In this document: piece after piece, positions 22,096 through 34,000 of the stretch | How the letters are laid out: every line of letters begins with the position of its first letter | How positions within the stretch are numbered: the stretch's first letter is position 1 | DNA from: Manihot esculenta | Lineage: Eukaryota > Streptophyta > Magnoliopsida > Malpighiales > Euphorbiaceae | Length of the DNA: 64,000 nt | Assembly: GCF_001659605.2 (NCBI RefSeq) | Contig: NC_035168.2 | Coordinates: forward strand, 13,455,862-13,519,861 | Direction: 5' to 3' | Notes under the pieces: model-generated | Seen by the model: only the letters and a program-made list of their open reading frames with translations | Databases searched by the model: none | Told to the model about the DNA's origin: nothing | Made by a program: the position numbers and the translations under genes

Positions 22096-22890
22096 TTTGC
22101 CAGTAATTCATTTTATTGCCAAAAGAACCAAATTGGATAAAACAACTATTTATATACACTTCCTCACAGCAAATAAGCCTCACTCACCCATACCTATCAG
22201 TATTTAAGCAAAAAAATCAAACAATTAGCAAGCCCATTTAAAATAGTCAATCACTAGCATCAAATACTAAAACCTTATCTCAACAAGTCCAACTAACATA
22301 GGTTCCAGCATCTTGCCATCAACATCCCCATTGCAGAAGTTCACAACCATTGCAGCACCCACCCAAACAAATTCCAAGTAAAGGCACCTCAATTTTCGAA
22401 CTCCATTCCTGCAGTCAGATAAGCTTTAATCAAACATCAAGGTGTCACTATTACAGTAGCAGGAACCATCAAACAACTCATTTAAAAAACAAATGCAGCA
22501 ATTCATCCACTGCCGTATCCATGAACCTAATCAACTTTAACTTGCAATCAGCAGCTTTCATTGCCAAGGAAGGAGAAGCAAGAATCTGCAGCATTCCATC
22601 CTTTTCCATAATTTTGTAGCAGAACAGAAAACAGCACCAGTTGCAAGAAAAGTGCAGTTTTAGGATAAACTGCTCCAACAAAAATGCAGCAGAAAATAAC
22701 CTGGGAGTATGTAGCCGTTCTCATGCCCATTTGCTCTAATCCACTGATCCACAGGAATTTGCCAAGTTCATTCTAACATACCAGATGATTTTTTTGAATC
22801 ATTCACATTTCATTTGCTTCATTATTCTAAAAAATGACTTAATTTCTTTCTCGCCATGTATAATAAATTGCAGCATTGAAAGCAACCCTT
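22096..22890 (-). other. Unassigned region with short minus-strand frames
   Basis: No family recognised. The minus-strand frame 22478-22681 includes LQILASPSLAMKAADCKLKL and looks protein-like, and a second stretch at about 22300-22380 reads VGAAMVVNFCNGDVDGKML. Splice sites joining them were not convincing. It may be a decayed gene piece or the 3' part of the adjoining LINE fragment. Confidence 0.25.
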
Positions 22891-23165
22891 TTACATGTAG
22901 CAAGTTGACTTTTCCCAGTAACTTTTTTAATGAACCAGCTGACCTCTTTCCTCCATCTCAAACCAGGTCTATTTATCTTGCATCTACGCAAAACATTATT
23001 CTAGATCCTACTAGTAAACTCAATTAAAGGACAAGTATTCAATAGTCTCTTCCCTTTGGAAGCATAAAGTGCATGTGGTATTTTCAATAATTCCCTATTC
23101 TTTAAGCATAGTTTTAACTACAAGCCTTCCTTTTAAAGCTAACCATGTGATGAAGCTATGCCTAG
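22890..23165 (-). pseudogene. LINE remnant: zf-RVT domain
   Basis: The minus strand reads HSFITWLALKGRLVVKTML, a stop, then TTCTLCFQREETIEYLSF, matching the C-terminal zinc-binding domain (zf-RVT) of plant LINE reverse transcriptases. Stops and frame changes show decay. Confidence 0.7.
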
Positions 23166-23209
23166 GGATAATTGCCTTTCCCTAAGCTAGTTTACACTAG
23201 GGAACTTTC

Positions 23210-23440
23210 ACATTTCTGCTCCTTATAGCTTTGTGCTAAATCGATCAACAATAACAAAGATGGTAACCCTTCCTTTCTTAGGCTTAGATAATGCCAACAC
23301 AAAATCCATAGAAATGTTAGTCCAACGTTCAGAAGGTATAAGTAGAGGTATGTATAGACCATGTGGTATAGACTTATACTTAGCTTGTTTATATGCAATG
23401 CATTGTGCACACATTTTTTAAATATCTTTTCGCATATGAT
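23210..23440 (-). pseudogene. Chromovirus integrase fragment
   Basis: Minus-strand frame with CAQCIAYKQAKYKSIPHGLY, WTNISMDFVLALSKPKKG and VIVDRFSTKL, the zinc-finger end and first catalytic region of a Ty3/Gypsy chromovirus integrase. Truncated just after the first catalytic Asp. Confidence 0.8.
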
Positions 23441-23592
23441 GTCAATAAAAATATTCAGATGACACATCTAAAGTCTTATGCACTCTAAAGTGTCCTATTA
23501 GACCACCACTATGAGACTCACACACAAGCAATTCATGCATTGAACAATCATGAATACACAATTGATTTCTTTGAAAAAGAAATTCATTATGC

Positions 23593-24400
23593 CTATAAAA
23601 CTTTTGAAAAGCAGCATTCACATGCATCATACACAATACTAAAGTTTACATCAATAGTATACGAATCTTTCAATTGCTCAAATCCTAACAATTTAGACCC
23701 AAGAGTAGTGATAAGAGCGTACCTGCGAGATAAAGCATCAGCTACTATGTTATCTTTATCATGCTTGTACTGAATCACATATGAGAATGATTCTATGAAC
23801 TCCACCCATTTCATGTGGCATTTCTTTAGCTTTCCTTGTCCCTTTAAGTGCTATAATGACTCATAGTTTGTATGGATGACAAACTCTTTAGGAAGCATGT
23901 AGTATTGCCACACATCTAAAACTCTCACCAATGCATACAATTCCTTATCATATGTGGAGTAGTTCAATAGCACTTTATGCAGCTTCTCACTAAAATATGC
24001 TATGAGGCGTTTCTCTTACATCAAAATCGCACCTATGCTAATACCTGAAGCATCACATTCAATCTCAGAAGTTTTTGAAAAGTTAGATAAACACAAAATA
24101 AGAACAGTATAAAGTTTTCCTTTTAGAGTTTGAACTGCTTTCTCTTATGTCTCTCCCCATTTAAACCCTAAAATCAACGCACGTCTTCCAAGATCTATCT
24201 TTCTTTGGTACGAATAGCACAGGTGTAGCACATGAGCTCATGCTTTTGCTAACATGACCCTTTGCTAGTAATTTTTCAACTTACCTTTGTGGCTCCTTCA
24301 TTTCCTCAGGATTGTTCCTATAGGTTGGTCATTTTAGAACTGAAACTCCTAGCACAAAATCTATTTGATGCTTAATGCATCACCATGGTGTCAATCCTAC
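23593..24400 (-). pseudogene. Chromovirus RNase H with RT core deleted
   Basis: Minus strand: ATPVLFVPKKDRSWKTCVDF (RT start, about 24165-24250), then directly KAVQTLKGKL and ECDASGISIGAIL (RNase H start), ending in [15 protein letters not shown] (about 23730). The RT palm with the YxDD box is missing between 24165 and 24150, so an internal deletion removed the catalytic core. Stops also occur. Confidence 0.75.
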
Positions 24401-24809
24401 GAGTATCTCTTCAAGGAACACATCTTTGAATTCCTATAGAATTGAAACAAATATATTAGGCAAATTTGGGTCAAGGTTAGCATTAGAAAACAAGATTTCT
24501 CTAAACCTAATTAACACCAGTGATTTGTAACCAACATAAGCTCTTTTCAACTCTCTTTCTTTTGCTAAAAAAAACTTGCCTTATTTTCATTCCCCTAAGT
24601 GCTTTTTTTTGCACTTAATTCTTTTTTTATACAATTATTCATTTTTGGCCTTTTTGTTTATTCTTTTTGCTCACAGCCTTTTTACTCTTTTTTATTTTTC
24701 TCATCACTTCCCGAAGCCCAGACTAAAATTTTATCATCTTGAATTGTTCTTCATAGAATTCAATAGGAGATAAGGGTACAAGAGTGTAGTTTTACTTATT
24801 TAAGTACTG

Positions 24810-25079
24810 TCATGGTCTCCCCAACAAAAAATGACCAACTTGCATTGAAACTATGTTACACGTTACCTCATCAACATATTGACCTATGGAGAAAGGCATA
24901 ATAACTTTATTTGTGACTTTCGATTCCTTGCTATCATTTAGCCATTGCAGTCGATATGGCTTAGGATGCTTTTCACACTTTAACTCCAGCTTTTCCACTA
25001 AGATCATACTAGTAACATTAGTACATCTCCAACTATCAATAATCATCACACATACCTTCTCACCTATAAGGCATCGCAT
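24810..25079 (-). pseudogene. Chromovirus protease fragment
   Basis: Minus-strand frame with VMIIDSWRCTNVTSMILVEK: the active-site D-S-G is changed to D-S-W. The downstream part (SIGQYVDEVTCNIVSM) fits the C-terminal half of the protease. Same element as neighbouring gag and RNase H. Confidence 0.7.
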
Positions 25080-25095
25080 ATGGAAGATATTTTTC

Positions 25096-25752
25096 TCATT
25101 GCTCCAATCCTTCTTCTTTTACTTGCATATTCAATGCATGCCTAGCAACAACTGACTCACCTTGCACAACATACTCAATATTTTCTTCATCAGAATAATC
25201 TTCTAAAGAGGGCATGCTATTCCTGTCGGATTCTAACTCAGAGATAATTTCACCATTGTCTCGCAAAAGTATAGTCTTGCTCTTGGGATATCGAGATGCA
25301 ATGTGTCTCATTCCCAAGCACTTGAAACACTTAATGTTGTGATGCTTGTTAGAAGAAGATAGTGTTTCAGTTGTAGCTTTGGAAGTAGTGCTTTGCAACT
25401 TACTATTAAAATTCTTGTCTTTGCTTTCAGAAACTTTCTCCTTACTCTTCTCATCTTTCTTGGACCATTTTGAAGTCCAAGTGCTATTTTGGAATGTTTT
25501 TGCTCCACCCTTTCCTTTTAGCTGCTTCTCTATCTTGATTGCCATGCTCACCATATCTTTAAGTTCTATATAATGGTGTAATTCGATGATGTTGGCAATC
25601 TCTTTATTAAGTCCACTAAAAAATCTAGCCATGGTTGCTTCTCGATCCTCTTCCATATTAGCTCTCATCGTTGCAATCTCCATCTCTTTGTGGTAATCTT
25701 CAATGGACATGCAACTTTTGGTGCAGCTCGCGATAGTAATAGGATGGAACAA
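25096..25752 (-). pseudogene. Chromovirus gag, C-terminal part
   Basis: 218-aa minus-strand frame with a gag tail (EDREATMARFFSGLNKEIA, LKDMVSMAIKIEKQL), a Lys/Ser-rich linker and a zinc knuckle CFKCLGMRHIASRY in which the last Cys of C-x2-C-x4-H-x4-C is Tyr. It is immediately upstream of the protease fragment. Confidence 0.8.
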
Positions 25753-25759
25753 ACCGCTT

Positions 25760-26880
25760 TCATATGATGCACTTCATCTCTTCCTAAGTTGCTATTGGCT
25801 TTTCTTGATTTCTACACATTGTTAAAAGTAATTGATCACACCAAACTAATGCATAATTAGTAAATTAAATAATAACTAATTTTATCTTTTTCTTTTTGGA
25901 GTAGTTGTGACACTCAAAAATTTACTTCACATTCATTTCCTATTCAAGATAAGTTTTAGTATCATTTTGTCCCTTGAATTGAGGAATCTTTATCTTGATG
26001 GCATTAATGTTGTTATCTTTCCTTTTGGTTTTCTCCTCCCTCCTTTGTCTTCTTCTCATGAACTATGTGTCATCTTCGTGTTCAAAAGATAAATCGCCTA
26101 ATGCTTCAAGAGGAAGCCTATTTTGTCTATTTCTAAAACCCCAACACACAATAATATCAAGTCACATGTCAAAATTAATTCCCAAGCATTCTATTATACC
26201 CTTGAATAATTTAAAATAAATTTAATAAAATACTAAAACACCAAAATAATAAAATGGATCTAAGTGCAAGTCGGGCCCAACATGCTCTATAGTTACAAGT
26301 GTGCTATAACTAACTCACATGGCTTCTTTTTTCAGCCCTATTACTCTTTTGCTTCAATCATGTTCACAAACATTTTATCTCGTGAATTTTCATGTGTTAC
26401 GAATGTGGATTTTTTTTCTCACATGCGTTCATTTCTTCGCAGACAATTTGTTGTTCTAAGTGTTAAAGCGATACTTTGATTTTCTTTGCACAAGCCCTTA
26501 TTATTGGTCCAAAAGGTAATGTGATATTTGCATCCATTCCACTCATGTGCTTGGCTCCCATATTCACATCACTACATATTTAATTCCATGTGCTTAATCT
26601 GACCAATTAATCCATGCAAATTTATTGTCGGGTTAATCGGTATGTGCCTCAATTTATATCTATCAATAATAGATTGGAGTAGGTCAGTTTGGAGGTAAAA
26701 TTCCTCCAAACCGACTAATGAACTGCGCTATGGCCAATTGGGTCCAATGTTAAGTTAGGGGGTAGCAAGTGGATTTCTGAACCAGTATCTTGTAAGGTTA
26801 ATTCTCCTTAAAGGGAATCTTTGGAGGATATAAATTATGTTAGACTATGACTTCAGAACCTTCTTCACCTGCTGTTTTAT
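25760..26880. other. AT-rich region without a recognised gene
   Basis: Short frames only. The first part (to about 25860) may still be the gag start of the neighbouring chromovirus remnant. I see no domain, tandem repeat or clear element ends. Confidence 0.4.
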
Positions 26881-27430
26881 CAGTTGGCTTTAAGAGGATT
26901 AAATCTATTCTCATGGGAATGGTTCTGCAGGCGAAAGTTCTTGTTTGGCATCATCATCATTCTGGTCATTATTCTATTAGAGAGTGTTAACCGTGTGATA
27001 TTGAATTTATTACAAGAGATGAAGCTGGCGCAGTGTCGTTTTCCTCTAGCGTGGGAATATGGAAGTGCATATGGAGTTTAAAAGCTCCTCCCAAAGTCCG
27101 CAACTTTATGTAGCATACTGCTCTTGACACTGTGCCAACGAAATATATTCTCCGGCTGCGCTTACCTAAGATGGAGGAATTCCTAAATTTCCGCTTTTAA
27201 GTGGGGAGCTTCAAATAAGTTTTGGTTTGAAGGGAAGATTGTTATGGTTGTTATTATCAACATTGGTGCAATTTTCCATAACGAAGTTGGTGATGTAATG
27301 GTCTTTGCTTCTAAATGTGTGGTGGGTTACTAGTTTCCAAATTTCGCTTAAGCTATGTCAGTTGGATTGAGGAAGGGCTTAACTGCAATTCTCAATTTAT
27401 TGCTTTTGATGCTGATGCTTTATCTTCGAA
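26880..27430 (+). pseudogene. LINE remnant: zf-RVT and RNase H pieces
   Basis: The plus strand reads WKCIWSLKAPPKVRNFM, a stop, then TALDTVPTKYILRLRLPKM, a classic zf-RVT motif. About 100 bases later comes NIGAIFHNEVGDVMVFASKC, like the RNase H domain found at the end of plant LINEs. Stops interrupt both. Confidence 0.7.
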
Positions 27431-27968
27431 ATGAAATTTCTTTGGCATCAAAATTTAGAAAAATAAAAAATAAAATTTCAAAATAGAATCAATTTCTCTT
27501 CTTTTATATAAAACATCAACCACAATACCTCTGTTATAGGCACATAAAGGCAGTGGAATAATACACAATTTTTGTTTGTGATAAAATAAACAAAGAATTT
27601 CTAATTGCATATATCTAGGGAGTTGAGAATATAATGAGATTTGCGAGTTGAAAAATGCAAATATTTAGTATAGATTAATTCATGTTTGCACTATCTCAAC
27701 CCTAGAACTCAAAATGAATGGTTGAGATTTTATTTCTAAGAGATCTGTAGCCTATAATTTACATATAAATTGCGACCTGCAATATGCTGAATTACTTATA
27801 TATAGTTAAAACCAAAGCTTTCTGTAACCGAGTGGGGAGATTTATCTATTAAGGCGGAATCACTGCATAGCAACCATGCTGTTGGTTGAAGACGACTCTT
27901 GAACATATGCTCCATCTCCAAGCAGTACAAATGGTTAAATTGGCGGACAAGTAGTATAAACAATAATC
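27431..27968 (-). other. 3' flank and likely 3' UTR of the dnaJ gene
   Basis: Downstream of the TAA (towards lower coordinates) the sequence is AT-rich with no open frame. The poly(A) site is not fixed. Confidence 0.4.
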
Positions 27969-28034
27969 TTACACCTCATGTCCGGTGTTGGCCTTGGCCT
28001 TTTCAATGGAATCCATGGCTTCTTCAAATGATTT
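27969..28034 (-). CDS. ATJ72: dnaJ 72-like gene, exon 3
   Basis: 66 bases after a CATGTAG acceptor: 21 codons ([21 protein letters not shown]) and TAA at 27971-27969. Phase 0 join to exon 2. Confidence 0.85.
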   Translation of the reverse strand, partial: KSFEEAMDSIEKAKANTGHEV

Positions 28035-31000
28035 CTACATGCAAAACCATGCATGAAAGATATTAAGAAACATATAATTATCCACAGATAAAGCATTGAT
28101 ACAACTCGTATACAGACACAATACCGGGGGTGCAATACCATGTCTAAGTGGAAATGAGCACTTTCATGCATTATATAACCATTAGTTTTGTTTTTATGCA
28201 TATTTTTAAACATGCAAACCTGTGTAGCTAGACAAATTTTGTGTTTAGCATCCTCAAAGGTCAAAGTCCCCAAACTCCTATTCAATATTTTCTAGAAAGC
28301 AATTCCTTTGCCTATAATATTTACAGCAAAGGTTGAATATATTTACAGATACATCTAAAAGAAATTCCATTTAATTATTAAGTTCGATATTTTAGGTTCT
28401 TTTAATAAATTTTATTTCCCCTATTTAACATATTGTGTTTTATTTTCTTATTTGGATTTTGTTTATCTACAATTTTTTTTATTCGTATCAGTTAGCACCC
28501 GTTCTAACATTTGCCAAAAACGCTTTCATTAAGAGGACTAATTCTAACAGGTTAAAAAAAGAAAGTTATTCTGATGAGCCTCTTTAAATAATTAGGCAAT
28601 CTATCTCATAAATCACCACTCTTCTCAAACGAAATTACTACTATTCATATCCATCATTCTGTATGTTACCTCATTTCTTCATAATTTAGTTCAAAAATTA
28701 AATGCAATGGGCTTGAAATTCCCACGCGCTATTTATTTTACATTTGATAAAAAATGCTTTTTCTAATTCTTAAAATGATATCAAGGAAATTAAATTGTAC
28801 AAATCTGGAGATTCTAAGATGGCATGGATGCTTGTTCAATGATAACGCTTATGGAAATATAAGAATATGATTTCATCACGTGTCAAAACAGACACAACCG
28901 ACTTACCCCAGAATTGTGAATTTTCCATAGTGCCTCCCTGCTTTTATCTATAATCACAATCCCCCCAATTAAAGCGCTGCACAAAAGAGGAATGTTTTTT
29001 TTCAAATACAAGAATTTAATAAAGAAGCAAAAATAAATCATGAACAATCCTTTCTAAATAATATCAAGATTCAAGAACTACAAGGAAAGAAAAAGCAACA
29101 TAAAACTCTCGAAAGATCTAGTTGAATTTTTTGCCAAGACAGCCAAGAATGAAGAAAACTACATTCAGAGACAACCACAATAAAGGCAAAATAATAATTA
29201 ATACTTTAGCACAATGATTTTATAAAGTTTGAACTTTCAATTTTATCCAATTATGTTATATCACATTTATCCCATAATTTATATTAGCTTGTTCAGGAGT
29301 ATGAATCAAGCGAAGAGGCAGGTATTTTTGTTTAGCATGTTTATATGGTTAGCCAGGATAGAATATATATAACCTGAAGCTATACGAGCACCTGAGTGGA
29401 AGTTGCAATGAGACCAAAACTGTTTGTCCAAAAATGTACAGTTTTAGATGTCACAAAAAGCATATTGACTTTGAGACTAATTTTTAGCTATTTTGAAGTT
29501 TTATGATCAGAACATATAAAAATTACTTTAAAAATTTAAACTAATGCCCTTTGAACATTACATTAAAGTTGGTTTTTAACTCGATAACTATGCCAAACCA
29601 GGCATAATTTTTTACAAAAAACAGTTGAACTGAACTATTATGTTGCTTGCCTAGCCATTCAACTTCAGCTGCTTGGCTAGCCATTCAACTTCAGCCCAAT
29701 ATACATACCCCCAAATTTTAAAATGTCTTACACGCCAACCATCATGAATTAGAATTGCCTTCTGGAAATCATACCCATGCAGAGCTTGGAATTTAAATCA
29801 AACTGAATCAGAGCCATATCATCTATAATAACCCTGAAGCATAGTTAAAACAGCAGGGCAGATAAAAATAGTATTGGGAAAGAGAGTGAGTGAGTGAGTG
29901 AGAGATGGCCCAGAGAGCCCCGGGGGGTTTGTGGTGGTTTTGGGGGGGTTGTTTGCGAATGCAAACATCTTAAAAAGGAATCCGAGGGAAGGAAGATACT
30001 ACTACACCGGAGATAAAATGTGACATTCATTTCTTTCTTTAAAAAAAAAAAAATTTTAAAAATATTTTCAAGCATTAATGTCCAGAAGAATGGGCTTCCA
30101 TTTAATTTTATACTGGGATGGTACAATTGAAAATACAAAATATTTCAAAATTCTTCTCCTTAATTAGATTATGAACTTGGCTATTCTTTTTTTTTTTTTT
30201 GGCAATAGTTTATTACTGCAACTTACTCATGCAAAATATAATTTTATTAAAAATAATAGTACTGACACACACATATATATAAGAGAAAAGTACAAAAAAG
30301 TACTATGTTGTTTTATTTATTTTCACTTCAAGGTCTATGGTTCAATTTGTATCAAAATCGTATCTCGTGATATCGTATCGTTAGCAAACATAGACAATTT
30401 CTAGAAGTCGTCAGGAAATGCTTAAGTAGCAAGCAAAATATAATCATTAATTAAAAGAAAAAAATATAAAAAAGTATCATTTGGTTTCACTCATCTTCAC
30501 TTTACGATCTATGGTTCAATTTGTGTCAAATTAGTACCTCGTAATATGATTTCTACATTAACATTCCTAACGACGTCTAGGAATTACCGTTGTTTTCTAT
30601 CGGTGTGATATCATAAATACTATTTTAACACAAATTGAATTATATACCCTAAAGTGAAAAATTAATAAAACTACAATGTATTTTTTTGTATTTTACCCTA
30701 TATATTATATATCAATTTTCCCTGAAAATACAATTCAAACTAGGTCAAGACAGGGCATGAAAAAGAAAACCAAGGGTGAGCTGTACCTTAGACATTGGGA
30801 TATTAATGGCAAAAAGCTATCAAAATAGAACTTCTCATATCAAAACAACATTTATTCAATCAAATCAATTTTGAATATAGAAGGTACATCTTTATAACTT
30901 GTACATAAATAATCAAATAATTGGTATCACACCCTATTAAAATGTAAATTATTAATATTTTGCGTTCTCAAAATTCCCAAAAAAAAACGTGGCTTACCAA

Positions 31001-34000
31001 GTACAAAATTTATCTCCAGTCCTCTCCTCTAAAGGGTATAAGACTTGAATATTGAAGCTACATCTTTTGTAAGTTTATATAGAGAATCAAATAGAATATC
31101 AGTATAACACCTTAACATTTTACATAAAGCTCATGGACATGTCATTAAAGTCCCACTGTATCTTTCCCAACATCTTCAACCACCTAATGCACAATATCAA
31201 ATCATAAGTCTCTAATGGCAACACATACACATCTGCTATGAATGAATGTCCCTGCATAGTCCATTTAAATTACTTGCACATAGATTCACACTTTATCTAC
31301 TGCCCATTAGGAATTTCCACCCAAGTTCCTTTTATTTCAGTAACAGGCTGTTTAAGTTTGGCAATCAGTTTTTGGCTCATGAAGTTATGAGTGCTCCATG
31401 TATCTACCAAAATGTGCATCCTTTGCTTCCCCACATTACCTTCCAACAACATGGCTTGATCATCACCTTCACCCCACATAGCATTCATATTTCATGGACA
31501 ATTTCCTCACAAGAATCTTACAGTCCACTTCCTCCTCAACCATGGTTTCCAATACCTCCTCATCAATAACTTCTTTGATCTGCAACACATACAATTTCTT
31601 TTTCTGACATTTATGAGTGGATGAATATTTCTCATCACACCAATAGCAAAGATTATTAGCCCTCTTCTCATCTATTTCTTTGCTAGTCAAGGTAGTAGGC
31701 ATTTTGGAAGTGCTGGTAGTCGATTTGGGTATGTTTGGGGTAGGTAAAAGGCCTATTTGGTCTTTGGTGGTAGGACTATTTCTGTTATGGGTATTTTGGA
31801 TATTAAGAGAGGTACTGTTTGTAAGTTTGGTCTGTTGGAATTGGGTTTAGTAAGCGTTTGTGGTAGGTAATTTGACTGGTGTTTTTGGTTTCTGCCGAAT
31901 GGCTGCAACATGTAATTCCTGCAACCTAGCTAATGAATATGCCTCAGCTAACATGGTTGGTTTAAACATCCTAATAGCTATTTGTAATTCATCACTTAAC
32001 CCAGAAAGGAAAAAACTCGATGCATTACCTTCAGGAATTCTTGCCTTAGGATACAGCTCATCAAATGCATCCAGCTATTCTTGGAGAGACCCAACTTGCC
32101 TCAGGTTTCCCAAATCTGCAATGGGGGCATCATAGGCTTGTGCTCCAAACCTTGCTGTCGAAGCCATCAAATATTCCTCCCAACTAAAATAAGCTTCACG
32201 CCCTTTCACTTGAACATAGCCCTGGTGCCATTGGATTGCTTTTCCTTCTAAATATAGAGTTGCAAGTTTCACTCTATTCTCAGCAGACACCCTTCCTACC
32301 TCAAAATAATACTCACATCTAAGCAACCATCCATCCACCACTTCTCCATTGAAACTAGGAAATTCCAATTTTGCATTATTTCCCCATGGACTGTTGTATA
32401 GTCCTTCAACATTCGAGGATGCGTTGGCCTCGTTACGACTGCTTACTAAGTCAGCTTGTTGTTTGCTGAGTTGAGCAATTAGGGATTTAAGTTCTGAAAC
32501 CATATCCTAGAGCCTAGACTCCAACCTCGCCTCCTGCCTTTGTTCAGATTCAAAAACCAAATTAGGCAGCTCCTTTCGGAGATCATGTGACCTTGTACCT
32601 TCAGCCATTTCCAAGAATCGAATGCTCCGATACCAATTGATAAACTAAGACAAATTACAGAAGAAGGAAGGAAAGAGACAGATTGAGAGAAGTAGAAAGA
32701 ATCAAGATAGAGTTTAGAGAGGCAATAGAGAGAGCTTTCTCTAGTATTTGGCAAAACTTGCTAAAAAAACAGATTACATTGTTAGTCCTATGGGAGCTAA
32801 ATACAACTCATCGGTAACAGCCGTAACTAACTCTCTCAGGATACAATCCTCTCACACGCGTTTAGCGTTTCTCATGCACGTGACAAGCAGCTGCTCTTAT
32901 TCTCCTTAAATGCACCGCATCACAGAAATGAAAGAATTAGAGAAGATTGAAGATTAAAGAGAGAAACAGAGGAAAGATGAGAAATAGACAGAATTTAAGG
33001 AGAAAATGAATAGAATCTTAATATTTCTTGTATTTTCAAGAAACTCAAGAAAGGAAGAATTCAAGAAAGAGAAAAAGAATGATAGGTAGAAGAGTAGAAG
33101 AAATTTGGATTCAACAAGAAGAAGAAGAAGAAACCTAAAATTTAAGGCCTTTGAATCTTAGGTTCTGATACCAATTATTAAGGATTGAATCCCTAACAAG
33201 TTAGAAAGAGAGGGAATGGAGAGAAATAGAAGAAAGGAGAGAGAAAGAAAGGGGAAAATCTATTATTGATAGATGTATGAGAAAGAGCAGTTGAGAAGAG
33301 AAACATAAATGACAGAAAGAATCAGAGAAGATTGAAGATTAAAAGAGAAACAAAGGAAATATAAGAAATACAACAGAATTTAAGGGGAAAATGAATAGAA
33401 TCTTGATATTTCTTGGATTTCCAAGAAATTCAAGAAAGGAAGATATTCAAGAAAGAGAGAAGAAGAATTATAGGTAGAAGAGTAAAAGAAATTTGGATTT
33501 CAAGAAGAAGAAACCTAGAATTTAGGGCCGATGAAACCTAGAATTTAGGGCCTTTGAATCCTAGGCTCTGATACCAATTATTAAGAATTGAATCCCTAAT
33601 AAGTCAGAAAGAGAGGAAAGGGAGAGAAATAGAAGAAAGGGGAAAAATGCAGAGTAGAGAGAATTACAAAGAGAGGGACACAAGAAGAAAGATCGATTAG
33701 TATTGATAATTCTTGGAATAGTTCCCCTTCAGTTACAACGGTTGTAATTTATACAGCTTTTAGATCTCTAAAATAACTGTTTCCGGCACTCCACCCTCTA
33801 ACTAATTCTTAGCTAAGTTACTATCTTCTACTCTATCCATTTATTACAATTTCAACCCTCAATACCTTCTATTTATTTTTTATCACTTTTATTCTCCTTA
33901 TCATAATAATATCCTCTACCAATTGTCCCAATAGGGCTCAACCAGAAACAAACAACTATCCACAAAGTCGACATTGCTGTTGTGAAAAATAACGCCACCA

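Noticed and set aside
32623..32635. tRNA gene signal near TGGTATC sequences (also 37246, 41260, 45100, 58311)
   Set aside because: Only the 12-13 bases complementary to a tRNA 3' end are present, next to LTRs: primer binding sites, not tRNA genes.
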